From positions 1-64,000 of the forward strand of contig NZ_LZIS01000099.1 in NCBI RefSeq assembly GCF_001667015.1: a DNA stretch of 64,000 bases, read 5' to 3'. The position numbers and the translations under genes were made by a program. Every line of letters begins with the position of its first letter. The stretch's first letter is position 1. Under the pieces are notes generated by a model that made no database searches, had not been told where the DNA came from, and was given only the letters and a program-made list of their open reading frames with translations. Source of the stretch: Mycobacterium sp. E3198 (GTDB taxonomy: Bacteria > Actinomycetota > Actinomycetes > Mycobacteriales > Mycobacteriaceae). Positions 7,538 to 14,166 of this stretch are shown here, piece by piece.

Positions 7538-8122
7538 CTACCGCGCCGGGTTGCGGCCCGTGAACGCGATCAGCTGCTCGAGGGCGCCGGCGTCGGCGGG
7601 CGCGTCGACCGGGTCGTCGAACCCGGCGCCGCCGCGCAGCTCCGGCCGGATGATCTGGCGCGCCAACCCCAGCACGTACTCCGACAGCGGTTCGGGGGCG
7701 TCGACCCGGTGCCCGACGGCGGCGGCGTAATCCCAAGCGTGGACCAGGAATTCGATCGAAAAGATGCCGCACGCGCTCTTCGCCGGTAGCTCGCCCTTGC
7801 CGAACGGAACGGTGCCGTCCAGGCCGCGGCGGTGCCAGGCGTCCAGGGCCGGCCGGGCCGCGGCGATGACCTGCCGCTCCACCGAATCCCCGTCGTCGCG
7901 CTCCGGCATCTCCGCGCCCACCATGCCGCCGAGGCCGGCGATCGACTTCAGCAGGTGCGCCGTCAGCTGCGTGACGTCGAACTCGCGGCACGGCGTTTGC
8001 CGGGCCAGGTCGTCGGCGGCGATCGGGTGCAGGACGCGCTGCAACACCCCGAGCGTGTCCTCGGCGCTGTGCAGCTCGTCGGTGGGCGGGGAATGAGGTC
8101 CAGGTCGCAAGTCGGGAGCCAT
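7538..8122 (-). CDS. MDMPI/DinB-fold protein, TIGR03086 family (Rv3773c homologue)
   Basis: A 194-residue protein with the mycothiol-dependent maleylpyruvate isomerase N-terminal fold. Early residues read L-G-V-L-Q-R-V-L, with the T-P-C-R-E-F-D-V segment and the L-x-A-H-L-L-K-S-I helix bearing the conserved His; F-L-V-H-A-W-D-Y-A-A-A carries the other conserved His. Some members use mycothiol, but for this TIGR03086 subgroup the substrate is unknown. The ATG at 8122 is supported by a TAGCGT box seven bases upstream. It is divergent from echA21 with only 23 bases between the start codons. Confidence 0.8.
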   Translation of the reverse strand: MAPDLRPGPHSPPTDELHSAEDTLGVLQRVLHPIAADDLARQTPCREFDVTQLTAHLLKSIAGLGGMVGAEMPERDDGDSVERQVIAAARPALDAWHRRGLDGTVPFGKGELPAKSACGIFSIEFLVHAWDYAAAVGHRVDAPEPLSEYVLGLARQIIRPELRGGAGFDDPVDAPADAGALEQLIAFTGRNPAR

Positions 8123-8129
8123 GTTTGCC

Positions 8130-8139
8130 ACGCTACGGT
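8130..8139. promoter_or_regulatory. overlapping divergent -10 boxes, Rv3773c-like gene and echA21
   Basis: In the ten bases ACGCTACGGT the minus strand reads TAGCGT (8135-8130), 7 bases before the ATG at 8122. The plus strand reads TACGGT (8134-8139), 6 bases before the ATG at 8146. The two boxes share two base pairs, so both leaderless genes fire from one opened region. Confidence 0.55.
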
Positions 8140-8145
8140 CTGCTG

Positions 8146-8970
8146 ATGGGCGAAACCTACGAATCCGTCACCGTCGAAACGAAGGACCACGTTGCGCAGG
8201 TGACGCTGGTCGGACCGGGCAAGGGCAACGCGATGGGGCCCGCGTTCTGGTCGGAGATGCCGGACGTGTTCGCGGCGCTGGACGCCGACCGCGACGTGCG
8301 GGCCATCGTGATCACCGGATCGGGCAAGAACTTCAGCTACGGCCTGGACGTGCCCGCGATGGGCGGATCGTTCACCCCGCTGCTGTCCGGTGACGCGCTC
8401 GCCGGCCCGCGGGCGGAATTCCACCGCGAGGTCAAGCGCATGCAGGGCGCGATCACGGCCATCGCCGACTGCCGGACGCCGACCATCGCGTCGGTGCACG
8501 GGTGGTGCATCGGCGGCGGCGTCGACCTGATCTCCGCGGTCGACATCCGCTACGCCAGCGCCGACGCCAAGTTCTCCGTGCGGGAGGTCAAGCTCGCCAT
8601 CGTCGCCGACGTCGGCAGCCTCGCCCGCCTGCCGTTGATCCTGAACGACGGGCACCTGCGGGAACTGGCGCTGACCGGCAAGGACATCGACGCGGCCCGC
8701 GCCGAGAAGATCGGCCTGGTCAACGACGTCTACGCCGACGCCGACGCCACGCTGGCCGCCGCCCACGCCACCGCGGCCGAGATCGCGGCCAACCCGCCGC
8801 TGACCGTCAACGGCATCAAGGACGTCCTGGACCAGCAGCGCATCGCGGCGGTGTCGGAAAGCCTGCGCTACGTCGCCGCCTGGAACGCGGCGTTCCTGCC
8901 GTCCAAGGACCTGACCGAGGGCATCTCGGCGACGTTCGCCAAGCGCCCGCCGCAGTTCACCGGGGAGTAG
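8146..8970 (+). CDS. echA21: enoyl-CoA hydratase/isomerase family EchA21 (Rv3774)
   Basis: A 274-residue crotonase-fold protein, with the start fixed at 8146 by the adjacent -10 box. The oxyanion-hole segments are visible as I-T-G-S-G-K-N-F-S-Y-G-L-D and S-V-H-G-W-C-I-G-G-G-V-D-L. The latter is followed by A-D-A-K-F-S-V-R-E-V-K-L, resembling dienoyl-CoA isomerases. It probably hydrates or isomerises fatty enoyl-CoA in beta-oxidation; substrate chain length cannot be read from sequence. The lipE promoter lies 14 bases after its stop. Confidence 0.88.
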   Translation: MGETYESVTVETKDHVAQVTLVGPGKGNAMGPAFWSEMPDVFAALDADRDVRAIVITGSGKNFSYGLDVPAMGGSFTPLLSGDALAGPRAEFHREVKRMQGAITAIADCRTPTIASVHGWCIGGGVDLISAVDIRYASADAKFSVREVKLAIVADVGSLARLPLILNDGHLRELALTGKDIDAARAEKIGLVNDVYADADATLAAAHATAAEIAANPPLTVNGIKDVLDQQRIAAVSESLRYVAAWNAAFLPSKDLTEGISATFAKRPPQFTGE

Positions 8971-8983
8971 TGCGCCCCTCGGC

Positions 8984-8989
8984 TACTCT
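8984..8989 (+). promoter_or_regulatory. leaderless -10 box of lipE
   Basis: TACTCT, a 7-base spacer and GTG at 8997. This favours 8997 over the in-frame GTG at 8970 that abuts the echA21 stop. Confidence 0.5.
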
Positions 8990-8996
8990 CGCGGAA

Positions 8997-10232
8997 GTGA
9001 CTCCCGACGGCAGAATCCGCGTCCCGGCAGACCTGGACGCCGTGACGGCGATCGGCGCCGAGGACCACTCCGAGATCGACAGCGCGGCCGTCGAGCGCGT
9101 CTGGCAGGCCGCCCGGCACTGGTATCAGGCCGGCTTCCACCCCGCCATCCAGGTGGCCATCCGGCACCGCGGCCGCGTCGTGCTGAACCGCGCGATCGGC
9201 CACGGCTGGGGCAATGCGCCCACCGATCCGCCCGACGCCGAAAAGAAGCCCGTCACCACCGACACCCCGTACTGCGTGTACTCGGCGGCCAAGGGCATCA
9301 CCGCGACCGTCGTGCACATGCTCGTCGAACGGGGGCACTTCTCGCTCGACGACCGGGTCTGCGAGTACATCCCCAGCTACACCAGCCACGGCAAGCACCG
9401 CACCACGATCCGGCACGTGCTGACCCACAGCGCGGGTGTCCCGTTCCCCACCGGCCCCAAGCCGGACCTGCGCCGGGCGGACGACCACGAGTACGCGCAA
9501 GAACAGCTCGGCAAGCTGCGGCCGCTGTACCGGCCGGGGCTGGTGCACATCTACCACGCGCTCACCTGGGGCCCGCTGATGCGCGAGATCGTCTACGCCG
9601 CCACCGGTAAGGACATCCGCGAGATCCTGGCCACCGAGATCCTCGACCCGCTGGGCTTCCGCTGGACCAACTTCGGCGTCGCCAAGGAGGACATCCCGTT
9701 GGTGGCGCCCAGCCACGCCACCGGGAAGCCCCTGCCGCCGGTGATCGCCGCGCTCTTCCGCAAGGCGATCGGCGGAACCGTGCACGAGATCATCCCGTAC
9801 ACCAACACCCCGGCGTTCCTGTCCACCGTGGTGCCCTCGTCCAACACCATCTCGACCGCCAACGAGCTGTCGCGCTTCGCCGAAATGTGGCGTCGCGGTG
9901 GGGAACTCGACGGCGTGCGGATCATCAGCCCGGAACGGATGTACGGCGCGGTCCAGGAATGCCGGCGGTTGCGGCCGGATGTCGCCCTCGGCCTGCAGCC
10001 GGCCCGCTGGGGCACCGGATACATGCTGGGAACAAAGCGCTTCGGGCCGTTCGGGCGCAACGCGCCGAAGGCATTCGGCAACCTCGGCCTGGCCAACATC
10101 GCGATCTGGGCCGACCCCGAGCGCAGCCTCGCCGCCGGCGTGATCAGCAGCGGCAAGCCCGGCCGCGATCCCGAAATCCGCCGCTACACCGCCCTGATGG
10201 ACACCATCGCCGCCGAGATTCCGACCGGTTGA
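8997..10232 (+). CDS. lipE: beta-lactamase-fold esterase/lipase LipE (Rv3775)
   Basis: A 411-residue serine hydrolase of the class C beta-lactamase / EstB family. The catalytic S-x-x-K is Y-S-A-A-K (Ser96, Lys99), and H-V-L-T-H-S-A-G-V-P follows as in family VIII esterases. The Y-x-N/Y-H-A position reads I-Y-H-A-L-T-W-G, so Tyr is kept. No signal peptide is present, so it acts in the cytosol. LipE of M. tuberculosis is called a lipase by similarity; short-chain esterase activity is likelier for this fold. Confidence 0.85.
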   Translation: MTPDGRIRVPADLDAVTAIGAEDHSEIDSAAVERVWQAARHWYQAGFHPAIQVAIRHRGRVVLNRAIGHGWGNAPTDPPDAEKKPVTTDTPYCVYSAAKGITATVVHMLVERGHFSLDDRVCEYIPSYTSHGKHRTTIRHVLTHSAGVPFPTGPKPDLRRADDHEYAQEQLGKLRPLYRPGLVHIYHALTWGPLMREIVYAATGKDIREILATEILDPLGFRWTNFGVAKEDIPLVAPSHATGKPLPPVIAALFRKAIGGTVHEIIPYTNTPAFLSTVVPSSNTISTANELSRFAEMWRRGGELDGVRIISPERMYGAVQECRRLRPDVALGLQPARWGTGYMLGTKRFGPFGRNAPKAFGNLGLANIAIWADPERSLAAGVISSGKPGRDPEIRRYTALMDTIAAEIPTG

Positions 10233-10261
10233 GCCCTGCCGGCGGTGGGAACACTGCGGGC

Positions 10262-10453
10262 ATGGCTACCTACCGAGTGCTCAACCCGAAGGGCGACGTC
10301 GTCGCGACCAAGAACATCGACAGCGCCGACAAGGCCCACGCGTGGTTCGCCGACGACGCGGTCGAGGGCAACGAACTCGGCTGGCGCATGGAAGTCGAGC
10401 AGGACGGCGAATGGCACTTCTTCGACCACAGCGAGGGCGATCGAAGCTACTAG
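10262..10453 (+). CDS. small hypothetical protein
   Basis: A 63-residue protein, M-A-T-Y-R-V-L-N-P-K-G-D-V-V then acidic, ending W-H-F-F-D-H-S-E-G-D-R-S-Y. It is a single compact alpha/beta domain without membrane segments and resembles small actinobacterial conserved hypotheticals. The start ATG is 30 bases after the lipE stop. Codon use and the lack of stop codons in this GC-rich frame agree with a real gene. I do not recognise a function. Confidence 0.6.
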   Translation: MATYRVLNPKGDVVATKNIDSADKAHAWFADDAVEGNELGWRMEVEQDGEWHFFDHSEGDRSY

Positions 10454-10489
10454 GGTTTGCCTCCCGACTAGCGGGGCAACCAATTACGC

Positions 10490-11596
10490 ATGGATTCACA
10501 CCGCTTCCGTAGGCTGCTGGACGCGCCCGGCCCGTTCGCGTCGGTCTACTTCGACGACTCACACGACACGCACGACGCCGAGGCTCAGCTCGAGCTGAAG
10601 TGGCGGGCGGTGCGCGAAGAGCTCGACAACCAGGGCGTCGACCAAGCCGTCATCGACGGCATCGGGGACGCGGTGCTGGGCCTGCGGCCACCGATCGGCC
10701 GCAGCGGGCGCGCGGTGATCGCCGGCCCCGACGGCGTGGTGATCAACGAGCATCTGGCGCGCCCGACCGCCAGGACCATCATCCGGGTGTCCGAATTGCC
10801 TTATCTGGTGCCCATTCTCGAGCACAGCTTCGATCACCCCGACTACGTCCTGGTGGTGGTCGACCACAGCGGCGCCGACATCACCACCCACATCGGCGGC
10901 GCACTGCGTTCGGAAACCGTCGACGGCGGCGGCCACCCGGTGCACCACGCCGCCGGAGCCGAGACCGCCGGGTACGGGGACCCCCAGCTGCGCAGCGACG
11001 AGGCCGCCCGCAAGAACGTGCGCGCCGTCGCCGACCGCGTCGGTGAGCTCGTCGACGACAAGGGCATCGGCGTGATCTTCGTCGTCGGCGAGGTGCGGTC
11101 GCGCTCGGACTTGCTGAGCACGCTGCCGGAACGGTTGCGGGATCGCGCGGTGGCGCTCGAGGTCGGGGCGCGGCACAGCGGGCACGACTTCGGCGAGATC
11201 GAGGACGCCATCGAGGCCGAGTTCGTGCAGCGCAAGTTGCGCGCGATCGACGACACAGCGCAGCGCTTCACCGCCGAGATCGGCCGGCAATCCGGGCTGG
11301 CCGCCGAGGGCCTCGACGCCGTCTGCTCGGCGCTGCGGCAGGGCGCGGTCGAGACGCTGATCGTCGGGGATGTCGGCGACGCCACCGTCGTCGCCGACGA
11401 GGACCTCACCACGATCGCGCCGAACGAGAACGTGCTGTCCGAGCAGGGCGCCGCGCCCGCGAAGACGCTGCGGGCCGACGAGGCGCTGCCGCTGTTCGCG
11501 GTGTCGGTCGGGGCGTCGCTGCTGCACGCCGGCGACCGCGTCGCGCCGGCCGACGGGGTCGGCGCCGTGCTGCGGTACGCCCCGATCCTGCACTGA
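10490..11596 (+). CDS. Rv2629-like protein (baeRF family, possible ribosome hibernation factor)
   Basis: A 368-residue protein with the layout of the actinobacterial Rv2629 family: an N-terminal domain (F-A-S-V-Y-F-D-D), a central domain with V-L-V-V-V-D-H-S-G-A-D-I, and a C-terminal L7Ae/eRF1-like domain ending D-G-V-G-A-V-L-R-Y. The family shares ancestry with archaeal/eukaryotic release factor eRF1 and Pelota. Its relative Balon, and Rv2629 itself, have been reported as ribosome hibernation factors. This copy is near lipE, not at the Rv2629 locus, so it may be a paralogue. The hibernation role is inferred from family. Confidence 0.75.
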   Translation: MDSHRFRRLLDAPGPFASVYFDDSHDTHDAEAQLELKWRAVREELDNQGVDQAVIDGIGDAVLGLRPPIGRSGRAVIAGPDGVVINEHLARPTARTIIRVSELPYLVPILEHSFDHPDYVLVVVDHSGADITTHIGGALRSETVDGGGHPVHHAAGAETAGYGDPQLRSDEAARKNVRAVADRVGELVDDKGIGVIFVVGEVRSRSDLLSTLPERLRDRAVALEVGARHSGHDFGEIEDAIEAEFVQRKLRAIDDTAQRFTAEIGRQSGLAAEGLDAVCSALRQGAVETLIVGDVGDATVVADEDLTTIAPNENVLSEQGAAPAKTLRADEALPLFAVSVGASLLHAGDRVAPADGVGAVLRYAPILH

Positions 11597-11597
11597 A

Positions 11598-11607
11598 CGG
11601 CGGTGGC
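11598..11607. repeat. 10-base match to the tRNA-Ser 3' end, left edge of islet
   Basis: CGGCGGTGGC here is identical to 13060-13069, which spans the 3' end of the tRNA-Ser at 13064. The two copies bracket the low-GC islet. Ten bases of GC-rich sequence may match by chance. Confidence 0.25.
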
Positions 11608-11681
11608 CCAGTAGGTGCGCAGTATCCCGTTTTTGCTAATGCGCGCAAACTTCTTTACAGGGTACGAGCTCGAAGTTTGAC

Positions 11682-12365
11682 TTAGTCTTTGTCTTCCGGA
11701 AACCCCTGATCCAAATACCCGACGGTCGCTGCACGGATCTCGTCCCCTGCGACCATATAGTAAGACCAAGAACTCACCAAGGATTGAAATTGGCCGCTTG
11801 GACTCCGACTTCTCATCGGCCACTGAGGGTGCGACCGCAATGCAATCCACTCTAGTTCGTTGGTGTCATTTTTCACTCCGTGCGCCTTGACGGCACCTTC
11901 GATGGCCGCGCCGTTCTTCAGCTCGATCGAGAGAGCGACAGCCTTCGATTTTTTACGTCGCGCCTTCCCTGTAAGTACCTCAGTCCAAACCGAATTTGGT
12001 GTTACTAAGGGATCTCGGTTGATCAACTGGATGACACAGTCACAGAGCATCGCCAGCACAACAGCAAATGCAACAATCGAAACAACCATCAGGACGACAG
12101 CCGTCAGATGCGCAAGAGCGTACTTCTCCGGCGTCTCCGCTAATTGATCTAGATCAGGGAGCCCGGGGAAGTGCCAGGCTTGCAACTGCGCCAGAGCTAG
12201 GATCGCAGGCAGTGAGAAGCCGACGCTGGAAATAACGATGATGCTCGTCTCTCGCAGCGCGCTATAGTTACGCGGGGCGTGGCGCCGCTCTCGGCGCATG
12301 AGAAATATAAAGCCAGGCGTCACGAAGCAAATAAATAATATGAACCCGAAAAGTGTCGTTGGCAA
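11682..12365 (-). CDS. DUF6338-like membrane protein
   Basis: A 227-residue protein from a TTG start (M-P-T-T-L-F-G-F-I-L-F). An N-terminal hydrophobic helix (4-22) with the F-V-T-P-G-F-I-F-L turn is followed by two more helices (about 44-63 and 88-113) and a soluble C-terminal domain of about 100 residues with E-L-K-N-G-A-A-I-E-G-A-V and Y-Y-M-V-A-G-D-E-I-R. This matches my recollection of DUF6338 proteins, which are sporadic in actinobacteria. Codon use is clearly lower in GC than the flanks, with more ATA, AAA and TTT codons, indicating horizontal acquisition. It sits 41 bases after the small gene at 12407, in the same operon. Confidence 0.65.
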   Translation of the reverse strand: MPTTLFGFILFICFVTPGFIFLMRRERRHAPRNYSALRETSIIVISSVGFSLPAILALAQLQAWHFPGLPDLDQLAETPEKYALAHLTAVVLMVVSIVAFAVVLAMLCDCVIQLINRDPLVTPNSVWTEVLTGKARRKKSKAVALSIELKNGAAIEGAVKAHGVKNDTNELEWIALRSHPQWPMRSRSPSGQFQSLVSSWSYYMVAGDEIRAATVGYLDQGFPEDKD

Positions 12366-12406
12366 TTCAGACGCCCTTTAGTTCGACTTCCTTAGGCACA
12401 GGAATG

Positions 12407-12610
12407 CTAGCTGCTTTCCGTGCCTGGTGCGCCTGTGTTGGTAGATGGAGGTTTCGCGTCCGTTAGCGGAGGCGGTGACACCAGCGGCTGGTCCGATTTT
12501 GCCGGTATCGACGTACTGACTTCGATATATCCTCGCTGCTCGGAATCCGGCGCCTGGAGTTGAGTGTTTTCAACGGGGGGTTCTGAGGGATCGGACGCAA
12601 CCTCGGGCAT
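12407..12610 (-). CDS. small acidic proline/serine-rich hypothetical
   Basis: A 67-residue protein, hydrophilic and probably disordered (P-S-E-P-P-V-E-N-T-Q near the start, S-P-P-P-L-T-D-A-K-P-P later). It would be easy to dismiss, but the ATG at 12610 is preceded at ideal distance by an AAGGAGG Shine-Dalgarno sequence, the best in this window, and the DUF6338-like gene follows in the same direction. It shares the lower-GC composition of the islet. No recognisable function; it may be a partner of the membrane protein. Confidence 0.6.
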   Translation of the reverse strand: MPEVASDPSEPPVENTQLQAPDSEQRGYIEVSTSIPAKSDQPLVSPPPLTDAKPPSTNTGAPGTESS

Positions 12611-12614
12611 ATCT

Positions 12615-12621
12615 CCTCCTT
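12615..12621 (-). promoter_or_regulatory. consensus Shine-Dalgarno of the 67-residue gene
   Basis: AAGGAGG on the minus strand, four bases before the ATG at 12610. Its near-perfect anti-16S match contrasts with the leaderless style of neighbouring genes. Confidence 0.75.
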
Positions 12622-12641
12622 TGCGCTGCGCTGAAATTCAG

Positions 12642-12647
12642 AACATA
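12642..12647 (-). promoter_or_regulatory. possible -10 box of the islet operon
   Basis: TATGTT on the minus strand, 31 bases before the ATG at 12610, placing a start site about 25 bases upstream of the Shine-Dalgarno-led gene. Confidence 0.35.
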
Positions 12648-12767
12648 CGCCTGGTACGAGCGCCGGGGAAGCAGTCGTCTGCTGAATTCCAAGGGAATAG
12701 CTACGCGCCGAGTCTTCATCGACCCGGTTGGCGGTGGCGGGGGTTGTGTGAGTTCACGACGTAAGTG

Positions 12768-13035
12768 ACACATGAGTCGCGTCATAGGTGAAGCCTCCAG
12801 TTGACCGACAAACCCCGTCTCGCCGTCCACGACCTCGTCGACGTGACGCGGACTGTGCCCTGGGCGCCGCCAACCACCTCTGCCGACAACCGCTTCCGCA
12901 CGCATACCAATCGACGTAACGGCCTGGTCGCGGCTGGCCCAGATGCCCACCGCGACTCCCCTCCACCGCACGCAACAAAACAAAGACCCCGGCCGATGGC
13001 CGAGGAATCTTTAACCGATGACGCGACTCATGTGT
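12768..13035. repeat. 268-base element bounded by 18-base perfect inverted repeats
   Basis: 12768-12785 (ACACATGAGTCGCGTCAT) and 13018-13035 are exact reverse complements. The interior has no convincing gene: its frames have poor starts and no recognisable domain. The structure is that of a small non-autonomous mobile element or the remains of an insertion sequence. It fills most of the gene-free stretch 12611-13063. Confidence 0.5.
12973..13005 (-). terminator. intrinsic terminator downstream of tRNA-Ser
   Basis: On the minus strand CCTCGGCC, loop ATC, GGCCGGGG (8 pairs, one G-U) is followed by the T-rich TCTTTGTTTTGTTG. It lies about 60 bases beyond the tRNA-Ser 3' end and inside the inverted-repeat element. 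Confidence 0.55.
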
Positions 13036-13063
13036 AACCCATGGCTCGACTCATCACATCGGC

Positions 13064-13149
13064 GGTGGCGGAGGGATTTGAACCCCCGGACGGTTTTAGC
13101 CGTCTCTCGCTTTCAAGGCGAGTGCATTAGGCCGCTCTGCCACGCCACC
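13064..13149 (-). tRNA. tRNA-Ser (anticodon UGA)
   Basis: An 86-base cloverleaf on the minus strand: acceptor GGTGGCG/CGCCACC, anticodon stem CTCGC/GCGAG around CTTGAAA (TGA), a class II variable arm (GACGG...CCGTC) and a GTTCAAAT T-loop. The low-GC islet abuts its 3' end, the usual side for integrative elements. Confidence 0.93.
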
Positions 13150-13173
13150 GCTGATAAGCGTAACGGTGGCTAG

Positions 13174-13179
13174 TAACGT
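13174..13179 (+). promoter_or_regulatory. leaderless -10 box of the quinone oxidoreductase
   Basis: TAACGT, 7-base spacer, ATG at 13187. It argues for 13187 over the in-frame GTG at 13166. Confidence 0.5.
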
Positions 13180-13186
13180 CGCCGTC

Positions 13187-14158
13187 ATGCGCGCGATCGT
13201 CGCCGAATCCTCCGATCAACTGTCCTGGCAAGAAGTGCCCGACGCCGCCGCGGGACCCGGCGAGGTGCTGATCAAGGTCGCCGCGGCCGGCGTCAATCGC
13301 GCCGACGTGCTGCAGGCCGCCGGCAAGTACCCGCCGCCGCCGGGCGCCAGCGACATCATCGGCATGGAGGTGTCGGGGGTCGTCGCCGATGCTGGCGAGG
13401 GCGTCGCGGATTGGGCTGCGGGACAAGAGGTTTGTGCCCTGCTGGCCGGCGGCGGCTACGCCGAGTACGTGGCGGTGCCCGCCGGCCAGGTGCTGCCCGT
13501 TCCCGACGGCGTGGACCTCGTCGACGCCGCCGGGTTGCCGGAGGTGGCGTGCACGGTGTGGTCCAACCTGGTGATGATCGCCCACCTGGGCAAGGGCCAG
13601 CTGCTGTTGGTGCACGGCGGGGGCAGCGGCATCGGCAGCCACGCGATCCAGGTCGCGACGGCGCTGGGCGCGCGGGTGGCCGTCACCGCCGGGTCGGCCG
13701 AGAAGCTGGAGTTCTGCCGCGAGCTGGGCGCCGAGGTCACGATCAACTACCACGACGAGGATTTCGTCGCGCGCCTGCGTGAGGACACCGACGGGGCCGA
13801 CGTGATCCTCGACATCATGGGGGCGGCTTACCTGGACCGCAACATCGACGCCTTGGCCACCGACGGGCAGCTGGTCATCATCGGCATGCAGGGCGGCCTG
13901 AAGGCCGAACTCAACATCGGCAAGCTGCTGGCCAAGCGGGCGCGGGTCATCGGCACCACGCTGCGGGCCCGGCCGGTGACCGGGCCGAACAGCAAGACCG
14001 AGATCGTGCAGGCGGTGCGGACGGCGGTGTGGCCGCTGATCGCCGAGGGCCGGGTGCGGCCGATCATCGGCGCGCGCATGCCCATCCAGCAGGCCGGTGA
14101 GGCACACCAACAGCTGGTGGGCGGCAAGGTGACCGGAAAGGTCGTGCTGACCGTCTAG
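13187..14158 (+). CDS. NAD(P)H quinone oxidoreductase, MDR family (Rv3777)
   Basis: A 323-residue zinc-free medium-chain dehydrogenase/reductase of the PIG3/QOR type. It shows A-A-G-V-N-R-A-D-V-L-Q-A-A-G-K-Y-P-P-P-P-G, then I-I-G-M-E-V-S-G-V-V, and the NADPH loop L-V-H-G-G-G-S-G-I-G-S-H-A-I-Q. The cysteine zinc ligands of alcohol dehydrogenases are absent. It should reduce quinones or reactive enones with NADPH in the cytosol. It is convergent with the aminotransferase-like gene; only eight bases separate the stops. Confidence 0.88.
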   Translation: MRAIVAESSDQLSWQEVPDAAAGPGEVLIKVAAAGVNRADVLQAAGKYPPPPGASDIIGMEVSGVVADAGEGVADWAAGQEVCALLAGGGYAEYVAVPAGQVLPVPDGVDLVDAAGLPEVACTVWSNLVMIAHLGKGQLLLVHGGGSGIGSHAIQVATALGARVAVTAGSAEKLEFCRELGAEVTINYHDEDFVARLREDTDGADVILDIMGAAYLDRNIDALATDGQLVIIGMQGGLKAELNIGKLLAKRARVIGTTLRARPVTGPNSKTEIVQAVRTAVWPLIAEGRVRPIIGARMPIQQAGEAHQQLVGGKVTGKVVLTV

Positions 14159-14166
14159 CGGCGCGC

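Noticed and set aside
12615-12764. Remnant of an IS481-type transposase suggested by a short V-F-I-D-P-V-G peptide
   Set aside because: The match is a handful of residues with no catalytic motif; too weak to call.
12801-13037. A 78-codon plus-strand frame in the islet
   Set aside because: No Shine-Dalgarno or -10, no recognisable domain, and it lies within the inverted-repeat element and its terminator.
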